From positions 58,594 through 122,593 of the forward strand of contig NZ_AORY01000021.1 of assembly GCF_000382485.1 (NCBI RefSeq): 64,000 bases of DNA, given 5' to 3'. Position 1 is the first letter of the stretch. Each line of letters starts with the position of its first letter. The translations under genes were made by a program, and so were the position numbers. Source of the stretch: Sphingomonas sp. Mn802worker (GTDB taxonomy: Bacteria; Pseudomonadota; Alphaproteobacteria; Sphingomonadales; Sphingomonadaceae). Below, in pieces: positions 36,001 to 45,096 of the stretch. The notes beneath the pieces are model-generated. The model was not told the DNA's origin, searched no databases, and worked only from the letters and a program-made list of their open reading frames with translations.

Positions 36001-38464
36001 GGTATCGACCAAGGGATATTCGTCCGACGGCGCGTTCGCGATCACCTTCTACGGCGATGCCGCTGCCACCGTGAACACGGTCAGCACCGCAGGCGACAAT
36101 TCGATCGGCGTGCGCGTGCAGGCGTATAACAATGCGAGCGCGACCGTGAACCGGTCGGTCGCCACCAGCGGCGCGTACAGCGATGCGGTGGCCGTGACCT
36201 CGCTCTACGGCACCGCGAGTGTCGTCAACAACGGCGCGATTACGACCAGCGGGATCGAGGCCAGCGGCATCGACGCGAGCAGCAGCTACGGCGGGATCGC
36301 GATCAGCGGCAGCGGTACCGTTTCCACCAGCGGCGCCTATTCCAACGCGATCGACGCACGCACGCTCTTCGCACCAGTTTCGATCAGCACGGGGGCGATC
36401 ACGACCACGGGCGCGGGCTCGGCCGGGATCAACGCTTATGGTGGCGAAGGTGTCACGATCAACGCGACCAATGTGACGACGGGCGGACGCGACGCCGAGG
36501 GTATCGCAGCCGGCGGTGGCGGGACGGTAACCGTCAACGTCAACCAGCTGCGCACCAGTGGCACCAACGCCAACGGCATCAACGCGGCGAGCTTCGGCGG
36601 TGACGTGATCGTCAACGCAGGGTCTGTGCGTGCGTCGGGCGCGAACAGCACCGCGATCCGCGCGCTGGGCTTCGGTGGCGGCGTCGACGTACGCACGACC
36701 GGCGCGGTCGTGTCGGACAGCGGCGTTGGTATTCGCCTGCTCGCAGGCGGTGTCGGTGGTGGCGGCAACATCGGGCTGGGTAACCCCGCGCTCGACGGCA
36801 TCGCACGCCTGACTGTGGCGCAAGGCAGCTCGGTTTCGGGCGGCACCGACGCGGTCGTGATCGACTCGGTTCGCGGCGCGGTCGTCAACAATGCGGGCAC
36901 GATCACCGGCGGTACGGGCTACGCGCTGCGCGTGACCGGCGCCGCGGCGACAATCACCAACACCGGCGACCTGAACGGCCGCCTGTTGCTGACTGGCAAC
37001 AACGACACGCTGACCAACAGCGGTCGCCTGACGCTTGCCGGCATCAGCGATTTCGGTGCGGGCAATGACACGCTGACCAACAGCGGCACGATCCGCCTGG
37101 CGAGTGCGACGACGCCGCAATCGGCATCGGTCACGAACCTGGAGACGCTCAACAACAGCGGCACGATCGAGCTGCGCAACGGCGTCGCGGGCGACCGGCT
37201 GACCTTTGCCAACACTGCCTACACCGGCAGCGGCAATGCGACGCTGGGGCTGGACGTGGCGTTCGGCACCAACACCGCGGCCGCCGACCAGCTGATCGTC
37301 GGATCGGCGAGCGGCAGCACCGCGATCACGCTCAACACGATCGGCACGCCGACGCTGTTCGCGCCGGTGACTTTGGTCGATGTCGCGACGGGATCGAACC
37401 CGCAGGCATTCTCGCTGACGGGCGGCGTCAACGACAGCGGGCTGATCGCCTATGGCCTCACTTACGCGACCGACACGAGCGCGTACCAGCTGGTCAGCGC
37501 ACCCGGCACTGCGGTCTACCGTCAGGCGCAACTGGGTGAGGCGCTGACGACGCTCTGGAACCGCTCGGCCGACGCGGTCAGCGCGCGCTTTGCGGCCAAC
37601 CGCGACACCGCGAATGCGGTTGAGGCAGCGGGTGGCTCGGGCCGCCTGTGGCTGCAGGTGCTGGGCGAGGTGAACACGCGCAAGGACCGCCGCGATTTCA
37701 ACCTGGGCGCGCTGTCGCAGGCGAACGTCAATGTGGGCTACAAGCAGGACGCGTTCGGGATGCAGGTCGGGCTCGACCTGGTCGATCGCTCGGGCTCGGG
37801 TGGCGCGATCGCGGGCGTGACCGCGGGTTACCTGAACTCGACCACGCGCTTCTCGGCCGGGCTGGGCGACCGGTTCGACGTCGATGCGTTCAACGTCGGC
37901 GTCTACGCAGGCGTTCGTGGCGGTCCGGTCTTCATCAATGGTCTGGCAAAGTACGACTTCTACAACGTCAATCGCCGCAGCTACATCGCCGGGCTGAGCA
38001 ACGACGACAATGCGCACGCATGGGGCGGCAAGCTCGAGGCGGGGCTGCGCTTCGGCTCGACCGGCTTCTTCGCCGAGCCACTGGTCAGCGTGGCGTACAG
38101 CCGCACCTCGCTCGACGATTTCGCGGTGGGGCCGAACAGCTTCGACTATGATCGCTTCGAAGGGTTGCGCGGCAAGGCCGGGCTGCGCGTCGGTGGTCAG
38201 ACCGAGATGAACGGATCGACGCTCGCCTTCTACGCCGCGGGCGCGGCGGTGAAGGAGTTCGAGGGGCGCGACGGGCTGCGCTTCACCAGCGGTGGGCAGA
38301 CCGTCACGGTGACGGGCGACCGATTGGACACCTTCGGTCAGGGCACACTGGGCGTGAACGTGACAATGCCAAGCGGCATCAGCGGCTTCATCGAGGGCCA
38401 CGGCGAGTTCGGAAAGGAATATCGCGGCGGTGGTGGTCGCGTGGGGCTGCGCGTCCGCTTCTGA
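33044..38464 (+). CDS. Large autotransporter with repetitive passenger
   Basis: An 1806-aa type V secreted surface protein. Signal region RKLLLSTAVTSLAAGLLAPGVAHAA after a basic n-region; a short Cys-containing N-terminus (DECGRTQQGNVTC); then residues ~100-1290 of degenerate units of roughly 20-28 residues built on a VTTTG--A-GI-A---G-V-I motif, rich in Gly, Ser, Thr, Asn, Asp and Ala, predicted to form a long beta-helix. A linker of GNDTLTNSGTI-type repeats follows, then an autotransporter barrel (about 1530-1806) ending VGLRVRF with terminal Phe. ATG 33044 chosen; an ATG 15 bases later is possible. A probable adhesin or surface fibre; no protease triad seen. Confidence 0.9.
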   Translation: MVGVSMRAGAISSRSPKRVRKLLLSTAVTSLAAGLLAPGVAHAADECGRTQQGNVTCTPTGNPFPNGIEYTTPAADPTRDPGLDPTAPVYDLTVNLDSGVAIRRANGAGVALTGFNDGSVTLNSAAGTSIGVTGTGSTGVLASTNLGDITINTQSLTATGRASGGINANSYAGDITINAGSIAVTGNGTLGISANSYAGDVTINAGTVDATGFYTGGINAYVGQGALNVAVDRVTTSGGSFYNYGSNALDLTAVGGTIAVDAGEVSTAADYSTGLRAVSFGTTGAVNATVDTIATSGFASFGAQVQGGTAALNVGTIATTGDYGYGAIMFGTGAGGATLNAGTITTTGQDATAALVRAYGDGSASVTAGTIATSGDNARGISIGAFGTGNVTVDAGTITTTGAGSDGVFATSNTGNVGITVGDVSTGGDNAFGVIGVSNGSGNVAIASTGTVTTTGDYATGVYALANAGNASVTVNNVSTDGFLSNAVVAVGSSADVTVNGTVSTNDFGSTAVRALAYDGAATIVNNGAINTATGGGNGIVAYGSNGVTISGSGTIATNGPSASGILAYANEGAINVSANSVTTVGNYSRGVAAQGSGDVTLNLGNVTTNGQVASAIEVATFQNGTGPLPADLNVTVGSVLVNGDYSVGINAFSSNDGVLNINAGSVVNNGTNGIGILSASYTADTTINVGSVSTTGTGDAYTSPTAISVSSNTGNIAVNATGLVSTQGLGGVGVLAVTGGDVAINVNNVSTQGDNAPAVAALGSNVSVTATGNVSTAGFASPGIYAFGLNGSAAVANNGTVTTAGANSGGIVAVGYGDVSVSGSGSVKSTGVGVDAYSYTGNVSVGQAAIVTTGNGSDGIRAETLNGLGTAGNITINTGTITTSGNAADGIDARALGGGTINIAHGAISTNGAGSFGVSALGLDDISVSGGSITTTGENAAGVYAVSFFGNASVSNTGTITTAGEYSPGALAASYGGNATVNVNAVSTKGYSSDGAFAITFYGDAAATVNTVSTAGDNSIGVRVQAYNNASATVNRSVATSGAYSDAVAVTSLYGTASVVNNGAITTSGIEASGIDASSSYGGIAISGSGTVSTSGAYSNAIDARTLFAPVSISTGAITTTGAGSAGINAYGGEGVTINATNVTTGGRDAEGIAAGGGGTVTVNVNQLRTSGTNANGINAASFGGDVIVNAGSVRASGANSTAIRALGFGGGVDVRTTGAVVSDSGVGIRLLAGGVGGGGNIGLGNPALDGIARLTVAQGSSVSGGTDAVVIDSVRGAVVNNAGTITGGTGYALRVTGAAATITNTGDLNGRLLLTGNNDTLTNSGRLTLAGISDFGAGNDTLTNSGTIRLASATTPQSASVTNLETLNNSGTIELRNGVAGDRLTFANTAYTGSGNATLGLDVAFGTNTAAADQLIVGSASGSTAITLNTIGTPTLFAPVTLVDVATGSNPQAFSLTGGVNDSGLIAYGLTYATDTSAYQLVSAPGTAVYRQAQLGEALTTLWNRSADAVSARFAANRDTANAVEAAGGSGRLWLQVLGEVNTRKDRRDFNLGALSQANVNVGYKQDAFGMQVGLDLVDRSGSGGAIAGVTAGYLNSTTRFSAGLGDRFDVDAFNVGVYAGVRGGPVFINGLAKYDFYNVNRRSYIAGLSNDDNAHAWGGKLEAGLRFGSTGFFAEPLVSVAYSRTSLDDFAVGPNSFDYDRFEGLRGKAGLRVGGQTEMNGSTLAFYAAGAAVKEFEGRDGLRFTSGGQTVTVTGDRLDTFGQGTLGVNVTMPSGISGFIEGHGEFGKEYRGGGGRVGLRVRF
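33480..36910 (+). repeat. Coding repeats of the autotransporter passenger
   Basis: The DNA encodes dozens of imperfect units that recur as GCG/ACG/GGC-rich blocks such as ATCACGACGACGGG and GGCGACAAT. The coding repetition also creates very long open frames on the opposite strand (for example 34958-38476), which are composition artefacts. Confidence 0.7.
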
Positions 38465-38472
38465 TCGATCTA

Positions 38473-38508
38473 TCACACGCCCGCTGTCCGTCTGGCCGGC
38501 GGGTGTGA
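38473..38508 (+). terminator. Hairpin after autotransporter gene
   Basis: TCACACGCCCGC pairs with GCGGGTGTGA (one bulge), 9 bases after the autotransporter stop and 18 bases before the next ATG. No T-run, so termination may be partial. Confidence 0.35.
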
Positions 38509-38526
38509 CACTGCGAAGGTTGTTTC

Positions 38527-39651
38527 ATGACGGATCAGGGAGCCGCACCGACGGCGGGCAGCGCGGCTGAGGGTGCCGCGCCGGTGGCCGGTGCGGTCGC
38601 GGCTGCGGTGCAGACGGGGACGCAACTGACCGTCTCGCGTGGGATGGCGGACTGGCTGCGGCGTCATCACACCAGCTTCGCCTTTACCTCCTACCAGACC
38701 GGGCAATTGTTCCTGGTCGGGCTGCTCGCGAACGGCACCGTATCGTTCAACCAGCAGAATTTCGTCCGCGCGATGGGGCTCTGCTACCAGCCCGGGCGGC
38801 TCTACCTCGGCGCGCTGTCGCAGGTGTGGCGGCTGGAGAACATGCTGCGCCCGGGTGAGCGCGCCAACGGGCAGTTCGATCTCGCGCTCGTGCCGCGCAA
38901 CGCGCAGACGGTCGGTGACGTCGACATTCACGAGGTCGGCACCGACGCCGACGGCCGCGTCATCTTCGTCAACACGAAGTACAGCTGCCTTGCGACGCTT
39001 GACCTCGTCCACAGCTTCCGCCCGATCTGGAAACCGCCGTTCATCTCTCGGCTGGCGCCCGAGGATCGCTGCCACCTGAACGGCGTCGCGTTCGACGGCG
39101 GCAAGCCGCGCTACGTGACCGCAGTCAGCCGCAGCGACATCGTCACCGGCTGGCGCGAGCGTCGGCACGAGGGGGGCGTGCTGATCGAGGTCGAGAGCGG
39201 GCGAATCGTCACCGACCAATTGTCGATGCCGCACAGCCCGAGGCTGCACGATGGTGCCGCCTATGTGCTCGATTCAGGGCGCGGCGAGATCGTCCGTGTC
39301 GATCTGGAAAGTGGCGAGAAGACGACGATCGCCTTCTGCCCCGGCTTCCTGCGCGGCATGTCGATCCACAACGGCCACGCGCTCGTTACCGTGTCCAAGC
39401 CGCGTAACGGCACCTTCGCAGGGCTCGCGCTCGACGACGCGCTGCGCGGTCGCGATGCGGAGCCGTGGTGCGGCGTGCTGGTGGTCGACTTGGCGAGCGG
39501 CGACATCGTCGAGTGGCTGAAGCTCGAAGGCTTCATCACCGAATTGTTCGATGTAGCGGTAATGCCCGGCGTGACCTGCCCGATGGCGATCGGACCCGAT
39601 ACCGCGGAGATCCGCTCAACCATCACCTTCAACCCGCTGCCGCAGCAGTGA
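38527..39651 (+). CDS. TIGR03032 / DUF4915 family protein
   Basis: A 374-aa soluble protein, probably a beta-propeller. After an Ala/Gly-rich leader it shows FTSYQTGQLFLVGLLANGTVSFNQ, GLCYQPGRLYLGALSQVWRLEN, FVNTKYSCLATLD, WKPPFISRLAPEDRCHLNGVA and SMPHSPRLHDGAAYVLDSGRGE, which I recognise as the TIGR03032 signature set. Function is not established. It follows the autotransporter on the same strand after 62 bases, so the two may be cotranscribed. Confidence 0.82.
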   Translation: MTDQGAAPTAGSAAEGAAPVAGAVAAAVQTGTQLTVSRGMADWLRRHHTSFAFTSYQTGQLFLVGLLANGTVSFNQQNFVRAMGLCYQPGRLYLGALSQVWRLENMLRPGERANGQFDLALVPRNAQTVGDVDIHEVGTDADGRVIFVNTKYSCLATLDLVHSFRPIWKPPFISRLAPEDRCHLNGVAFDGGKPRYVTAVSRSDIVTGWRERRHEGGVLIEVESGRIVTDQLSMPHSPRLHDGAAYVLDSGRGEIVRVDLESGEKTTIAFCPGFLRGMSIHNGHALVTVSKPRNGTFAGLALDDALRGRDAEPWCGVLVVDLASGDIVEWLKLEGFITELFDVAVMPGVTCPMAIGPDTAEIRSTITFNPLPQQ

Positions 39652-39657
39652 CGGTCG

Positions 39658-39680
39658 GGGGCGGACGACAGACCCGCCCC
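39658..39680. terminator. GC-rich hairpin between convergent genes
   Basis: GGGGCGG and CCGCCCC with a 9-base loop lie between the TIGR03032 gene and the convergent acyltransferase-like gene, 31 bases apart. Lacks a clear T-run. Confidence 0.35.
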
Positions 39681-39682
39681 GG

Positions 39683-40891
39683 CTACAGGTACTTGAGCCA
39701 GGCGATGTCGCGCCGGCGTGCCTTCAGGCGCGCGAACCACGCAGTCGGCAGGTAGAGCGGTACGATCAGCGCGGCATACCAGGCGAGCACCCAACCGTAA
39801 TCGCTCACACCGAAGGTAGCGCCGTGCGTCGCGCCTAGAAGCGCGAACGCCGAATGGTAGAGCAGCCGCAGCATGGTGAGGTGGAACAGGTAGAAGAACA
39901 TCGGCGCCCCGCCGAACACCGCCAGCGCGGCGGTCAGCTTCGCCTCGTTCAACCGCTCGAACATCGCGAGCAGCAGCGCACCGCAGCCGAGCGTCAGCAG
40001 CAGGAACAGCAGCGACGGCGGGTATTTGGTGAGCGCGAAGAAGCTCATCGCGGTGCGCATTCCACTACCCGGCACGACGAACCACGGCGTATCGCCGTAG
40101 CCGTTCAGCAATCGCAGCAGCACGAACGCCCCCAGCATCGCGCACCCGCCGACTACCAGCCGCGGCACCCGCACGCGGGCGGGCACTTGGCCTAGGAACC
40201 ACGGGCCGATCCCCCAGCCGATCAGGATCACGCCGATCCAGGCGAGCACCGGATAGGTCGTCTTGGCGATCAGCCCGAACGGCAGCGCGATCACGTCGCG
40301 CTGGTGGAGCAGCGCCCAGGGTACGAAGAACGCGTCGCCGCTGCGCAGATGCACCACGTCGAGCAGATTGTGACCGCAGACGATCACCAGCCCCGCCGCC
40401 AGCAGCACCCGCTGCGGCACGCCAATCACCGCGGCGAGCACGATCATGCACACGCCGATGCACCAGATGACCTGCAGCCACAGCGTCGGCGAGGCGATGC
40501 CCCAGTAGAGCTCCGACAGGTAGCACACCTCCAGCGCCATCAGCACCACCCCGCGCTTGACCAGAAAGGCGCGTGTCTCCGCTCGCGTGTGCTTGGTCGC
40601 GAACAGGAACGCCGATATGCCCGTCAGGATGACGAACACCGGCGCACATAGGCTCGCCGCCAGTCGCGCGAGGTAGAGCGCGGGCAGCGCCACGCGCGCG
40701 TCGATCGGATCGGGCATGGGGACGTGCAGGAACCAGGTCTCACGCAGATGGTCGAGCAGCATCAGCACCATCACCAGCCCCCGCAGCGCGTCGATGCTGC
40801 GCAACCGCGCACGCGCGACTGGCAAGGCGTGGGGTGTCGGCGTGGGAGCGGCTGCGGTCATCGGCGTCGCCGGCAGCGTGGCGGTGGTCAC
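39683..40891 (-). CDS. DUF1624-like membrane acyltransferase family protein
   Basis: About 402 aa with roughly ten membrane helices. The RLRSIDALRGLVMVLMLLDH motif near the N-terminus and the following FVILTGISAFLF match the DUF1624/heparan-alpha-glucosaminide N-acetyltransferase-like group, which moves acetyl groups across membranes. Other features: HNLLDVVH and a C-terminal FYLFHLTMLRLLYH. The start is set at GTG 40889-40891 because AAGGA lies 7 bases before it; a GTG six bases earlier or an ATG at 40861 are alternatives. Substrate unknown; surface-glycan acetylation is plausible. Confidence 0.75.
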   Translation of the reverse strand: MTTATLPATPMTAAAPTPTPHALPVARARLRSIDALRGLVMVLMLLDHLRETWFLHVPMPDPIDARVALPALYLARLAASLCAPVFVILTGISAFLFATKHTRAETRAFLVKRGVVLMALEVCYLSELYWGIASPTLWLQVIWCIGVCMIVLAAVIGVPQRVLLAAGLVIVCGHNLLDVVHLRSGDAFFVPWALLHQRDVIALPFGLIAKTTYPVLAWIGVILIGWGIGPWFLGQVPARVRVPRLVVGGCAMLGAFVLLRLLNGYGDTPWFVVPGSGMRTAMSFFALTKYPPSLLFLLLTLGCGALLLAMFERLNEAKLTAALAVFGGAPMFFYLFHLTMLRLLYHSAFALLGATHGATFGVSDYGWVLAWYAALIVPLYLPTAWFARLKARRRDIAWLKYL

Positions 40892-41075
40892 TATCACGTC
40901 CTTCTCGGCTTCGTTCGCGCTCGCGTTGCGGGAGCGTTGCGGGGCGTGCGACGCGCACCGCCGGTTCGTCGGTCATTGGCGCGCCTGTCCGGCGAGCGCC
41001 CGCTTCCTGTTGACCCGCGCGCTGCGACAACGCAAGAGCATATGATACAACATATCAAAGCTAATTGGGGCGAAG

Positions 41076-43235
41076 TTGGTCATCACAAGCATTCGTACAC
41101 CGCGGCACACGTCAGTGCGCCGTGGCTCCGTCCAGCGCAGCCCGGCCCGGCCAGCGATCACGTCGCACCCGCTCCTGATCGTCGCCGCACTGGCCTCGGG
41201 CACGATCGCCGCACCTGCCGCGGCGCAGGTCGAGGAGAAGGCGAGCCGCGAGGAGATCGTCGTGCTCGGCACGCGCCGCTCGCGCGAGGTGACGCTCTCG
41301 TCCGATCGCGCGACTGAGCGGATGTCGCAGTCGAGCCGCTCGATCGAGCAGGACCTTCTGCGCGCGGCCGGCACCTATCGTCTCGCCGACGCGCTCGAGC
41401 TCGTCAGCGGCAGCAGCCAGCAGAACAATCGCGGCGGCTTTGCAGAGAATTTCGCGATCCGCGGCTTCCTCAGCACCGCCGATGGCGGCGGGGAATATTA
41501 TGTCGACGGCTTCATCGCCAATCGCGGCAGCGCGCCGGCGCGCGATCCCGCCACGATCGAGCGGATCGAGGTGCTGAAGGGACCGGCGGGCGCGGTGTTC
41601 GGCGACATCGATCCCGCCGGCCGCGTCAACATGGTGACCAAGACGCCGCGCTTTACCCCGCAGGCCTCGGCGCGGCTAAGCTACGGTTCGTTCGACACCC
41701 GCCGGCTCGAACTCGACGCGACCGGCCCCGTCACCGACACGCTCGCCGCGCGCATCGTCGTCGCGGTGGAGGACAGCGACGGTTACCGCGACTTCGTCAC
41801 GCTCAAGCGACGCACGGTCGCGCCGTCACTCACCTATCGCGCGTCCGACGCGGTGCAGCTGACCTATGTCGCGCAGTTGATCCGTTACGCCTCGCCGTTC
41901 GATCGCGGCGTGATTGCGGTGAACGGCGACGCACTCGCGCTGCCCGCCTCGCGCTTCTTGGGCGAGCCGAACAACGGCGACACGATCGCACGCGACGCGC
42001 GGCACCAGCTGACCGGCGAGGTGCGATTGGCGGAGGGCTGGTCGCTGGTCGGCGGGGCGGCGTATCGCACCGGATCGCTGCGCGGTTTCTCGGCCGACCA
42101 ATCGCGGCTGGTCGGCGGTCGCACGCTATGGCGCCAGCGTCGCGAGCGCGGTTACGAAGTCGAGGATCTGGCCGCCCGGCTCGAGCTGCGCGGCGAGGTG
42201 GCGGCGCTCGGCACGCATCGCCCGAGCGTCGGGGTAAAGGGCTATACGCTCGATTACCTAGAGCTGCTGCGCCGGCGTAATCCGGGCGATCCGGCGCGGG
42301 GAGGGTTGCCCTACGCGATCGACATCTACGATCCGGCTTATGGCGTCGCACAGGCAGCACCGCTGCTGCCCAGCATCGACCAGCGCGAGAAGCGCCGCGT
42401 TGTGACGCTCTACGCGCAGGATTTGTGGGATTTGGGGAACGGCGTCTCGCTGGTGGGCGGCGCGCGCTACGACCATGTCGACCAGAAGCTGCGGCGCAAC
42501 CTGACCGGCGCGACCTCGCAGCGCATCAGTCAGCCGGTCACGTTCCGTCTGGGCGCACGCTACCAGATCGACCGCGCGCTCGCGGTGCACGCCAATTGGG
42601 GCGAGTCGACGCTGCTTAACTCGGGCAGCGGCGCGGACGGTGCCGCGTTCGCGCCCGAGCGCGGGCAGGGCTATGAAGTCGGCGTCAGCGGGCGCTGGGC
42701 CGGACTAGACGTCGGCGCGACCTGGTTCGACATCCGCAAGTCGAACGTCCTCACCACCGATCCGCGCGACGTCAATTTCCTCGCACCGGTCGGCACGCTG
42801 CGCAGCCGGGGCATCGAGTTCGACGGCACGCTCCGGCTCGGGCGCCACTGGCAGGCGGTGGCGAATTATGCCTGGACCCGCGCGCACTATGACGACGAGA
42901 CGTTCCCGACACCGCGCGCGCTCAACGTGCCCGACCACTCGGGCTCGGTCTTCGTCGCCTACACGCAGGAGACGACACGTGGCACATGGCGGATGAGCGC
43001 CGGCGCGACCTATGTCGGCACACGGTCAGGCGCGACCGACACCAGCGGTCTGGTCCTGCCCGCCTATACCAAGGTCAAAGCCGCGGCGGAGGCACCGCTG
43101 ACGCCCTGGTCGACGATTCGGCTCGAAGCGGACAATCTGCTCAACGAACGCTACGCGCTCAGTTCGTACAACAGCTACTGGATCTACCCCGGGGCCCCGC
43201 GCACGGTGCGGCTGTCGCTAAACGCGGTGCTGTGA
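41076..43235 (+). CDS. TonB-dependent siderophore-type receptor
   Basis: About 719 aa. Signal region (LLIVAALASGTIAAPAAAQ), plug with EEIVVLGTRR, RLADALELVSGSSQQNN, FAIRGFLSTADGGGEYYVDG and IERIEVLKGPAGAVFGDIDP, GRVNMVTKTP, the standard siderophore-receptor plug, then a 22-strand-type barrel and the C-terminal ERYALSSYNSYWIYPGAPRT. The start is unclear: TTG 41076 gives the full signal peptide, and a GTG at 41115 is also possible; neither has a good ribosome site. Likely imports a ferric siderophore or similar chelate. Confidence 0.88.
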   Translation: MVITSIRTPRHTSVRRGSVQRSPARPAITSHPLLIVAALASGTIAAPAAAQVEEKASREEIVVLGTRRSREVTLSSDRATERMSQSSRSIEQDLLRAAGTYRLADALELVSGSSQQNNRGGFAENFAIRGFLSTADGGGEYYVDGFIANRGSAPARDPATIERIEVLKGPAGAVFGDIDPAGRVNMVTKTPRFTPQASARLSYGSFDTRRLELDATGPVTDTLAARIVVAVEDSDGYRDFVTLKRRTVAPSLTYRASDAVQLTYVAQLIRYASPFDRGVIAVNGDALALPASRFLGEPNNGDTIARDARHQLTGEVRLAEGWSLVGGAAYRTGSLRGFSADQSRLVGGRTLWRQRRERGYEVEDLAARLELRGEVAALGTHRPSVGVKGYTLDYLELLRRRNPGDPARGGLPYAIDIYDPAYGVAQAAPLLPSIDQREKRRVVTLYAQDLWDLGNGVSLVGGARYDHVDQKLRRNLTGATSQRISQPVTFRLGARYQIDRALAVHANWGESTLLNSGSGADGAAFAPERGQGYEVGVSGRWAGLDVGATWFDIRKSNVLTTDPRDVNFLAPVGTLRSRGIEFDGTLRLGRHWQAVANYAWTRAHYDDETFPTPRALNVPDHSGSVFVAYTQETTRGTWRMSAGATYVGTRSGATDTSGLVLPAYTKVKAAAEAPLTPWSTIRLEADNLLNERYALSSYNSYWIYPGAPRTVRLSLNAVL

Positions 43236-43269
43236 GGGGAGGCGGACGCGCGGCCCGCCCCGAGCCACA

Positions 43270-44031
43270 TCACGACAGCGGCGGTTGACCGTTTGAGGCG
43301 CTCAGCCCGCCGTCGACCGGCAGGTTTACGCCGGTGACGAAATGCGCGTCCTCGCTGGCGAGAAACGCGATCGCGCCCGAGATGTCGGCGGGTTCGGCAC
43401 CGCGGCCCATCGGGATGCGCTCCTCGAACTTGGCGATCAGCTCTGGCTGCTCCTTCATGCCGGCGGTGAGCGCGGTATAGGTGAGCGACGGGTTGACCGC
43501 GTTGACGCGGACGCCGTGCTTGGCCTCGTCCATCGCGAGTGCACGGGTGAAGTTGGTCACCGCGCCCTTCGCCGCGCAGTAGAAGCTGTGGTTCCAGTCG
43601 CCGCCCAGTCCCGACACCGACGAAATGTTGACGATGCATCCCTTTGACTGCCGCAGATGCGTGATCGCGGCGCGGCTCATGTGGACGACGCCGTAGAGGT
43701 CAGTCTCAATCACCTTGGTGAACTCGTCGAAGTCGCCCTCGTCAACCAACCCCAAGTGATCGACGCCGGCGTCGTTGACCAGCACGTCGATCCGCCCGAA
43801 GCGGTCGACCCCCGCCTTCACCAGCGCCTCGCACGCTTCTCGGTCAGACACGTCGGTCTCGCGTGTCTCAACGATGCCGCCCAGTTCGCCCGCCAGCTTG
43901 TCGAGCGCGGCCTTGTCGATGTCCGCCAGCACCAACGTCGCGCCTTCCTCGGCGAAGCGGCGCGCGGCGCCCTCACCGATGCCCGACGCGGCACCGGTGA
44001 TGACGACGACCATGTCGGAGAAGCGCGCCAT
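43270..44031 (-). CDS. Short-chain dehydrogenase/reductase
   Basis: A 253-aa classical SDR: VVVITGAASGIGEGAAR, VNDAGVDHLG, catalytic Ser in NISSVSGLGG, Tyr/Lys in FYCAAKGAV, and VTGVNLPVDGGLSASNG at the end. Asp in LADID suggests NAD preference (an inference from the end of strand 2). Its start abuts the stop of the DJ-1/PfpI gene with no gap, so they form an operon. Substrate unknown. Confidence 0.9.
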   Translation of the reverse strand: MARFSDMVVVITGAASGIGEGAARRFAEEGATLVLADIDKAALDKLAGELGGIVETRETDVSDREACEALVKAGVDRFGRIDVLVNDAGVDHLGLVDEGDFDEFTKVIETDLYGVVHMSRAAITHLRQSKGCIVNISSVSGLGGDWNHSFYCAAKGAVTNFTRALAMDEAKHGVRVNAVNPSLTYTALTAGMKEQPELIAKFEERIPMGRGAEPADISGAIAFLASEDAHFVTGVNLPVDGGLSASNGQPPLS

Positions 44032-44601
44032 TTACGCGTTCTCCGCCTGGGTGTCGTGCTTGCCCTCGCAGAATTCCTCGACCAGCTTGGCGCAGAAGGC
44101 GGGGAGATCGTCGGGGTTACGGCTGGTGACGAGGCCCTGGTCGACGACCACTTCCTGATCAACCCAGCTGCCGCCCGCATTCTCGATGTCGGTCTGGAGC
44201 GTCGGGAACGAGGTCAGCGTGCGGCCGCGAACCTGATCGGCCTCGATCAGCGTCCATGGTGCGTGGCAGATCGCGGCGACGGGCTTCTTCGCGGCGAAGA
44301 AGTCGCGGACAAAGGCGACGACCTTGTCCGACCCGCGCAATTTGTCCGCGCCGACGCAGCCACCCGGGATGACGAGCCCGTCGAACTGATCCGCCGACAC
44401 CTCGCCGATGGCCTTGTCGATCGTGAACTTTTGGCCGGGATCGAGATCGTTGTTGAATGTCTCCGCCTCGCCCGTCTCCAGGCTGATGACGGTGACCGTG
44501 CCACCGGCCTCTTCGACCGCCGCCTTGGGCTTGGTGAATTCGGGCTCTTCGGTGCCGCGCGGCGCGATCAGGATCGCGATCTTCTTGCCTTCGAGCTTCA
44601 T
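44032..44601 (-). CDS. DJ-1/PfpI family type 1 glutamine amidotransferase-like protein
   Basis: A 189-aa protein with KIAILIAPRGTEEPEF, a conserved Glu, FDGLVIPGGCVGADKLR, and the nucleophile elbow AICHAPWTLIEAD with catalytic Cys and His. This family covers general-stress glyoxalase III/deglycase-like proteins (YhbO/PfpI). ATG 44599-44601 is followed directly by the conserved core; the open frame extends upstream without similarity. First gene of a two-gene operon with the SDR. Confidence 0.9.
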   Translation of the reverse strand: MKLEGKKIAILIAPRGTEEPEFTKPKAAVEEAGGTVTVISLETGEAETFNNDLDPGQKFTIDKAIGEVSADQFDGLVIPGGCVGADKLRGSDKVVAFVRDFFAAKKPVAAICHAPWTLIEADQVRGRTLTSFPTLQTDIENAGGSWVDQEVVVDQGLVTSRNPDDLPAFCAKLVEEFCEGKHDTQAENA

Positions 44602-45096
44602 GCTGGTTCGTCCGATCTGGGGGGAGGGGCGCCGCATAAAGGCGCCGGGGATCATCGAACGAGCGCGCATGTGGTTCCGACGCGGCCATCTGAAGATGTA
44701 GGAAATCGCACCATTTCAGCATCTTGCTCGAGTAACATTCGCCAGACTAAACGTGTAAGTCGACATGTATGCCAGTAGACACGTCGGCTTGAGCGAAGGC
44801 CATACGGCCCCGACGTGCATAAGCATCGCCACTATTAAGCGTGGCTGACGCTCGTTGCCTTTCCTAAGCGGCTCCGAAGTTTGACCAAGCTGGCAGCTAA
44901 CATTGTGCCTAGCTGAGCTCACCGGCGAGTGCGGGAGGACCCAGCATCAAGGAATGTGACCAGATCATTAACTTGTGATGAATTTGCAACATAAATGCAG
45001 GTAAACTGTCGTAATCGTAATATCGCACTTGTAAACGCGGCTGCAATGCTGCCTTTTATTTCCATACAGCAAAAATGCTGAAATATGGGGGTCTTA
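44602..45096. other. Long divergent intergenic region
   Basis: Nearly 500 bases between the DJ-1/PfpI gene and the large receptor. Its right half (about 44960-45080) is A+T-rich and should carry the receptor promoter and any regulator sites. No supported gene, terminator or RNA recognised. Confidence 0.4.

Noticed and set aside
34958..38476. Very long open frame (over 1100 codons) on the minus strand
   Set aside because: It is the antisense shadow of the autotransporter's GC-rich repeats. The product is Arg/Asp/Val/Ala-rich with no domain or signal, while the + frame has signal peptide, repeats and barrel.
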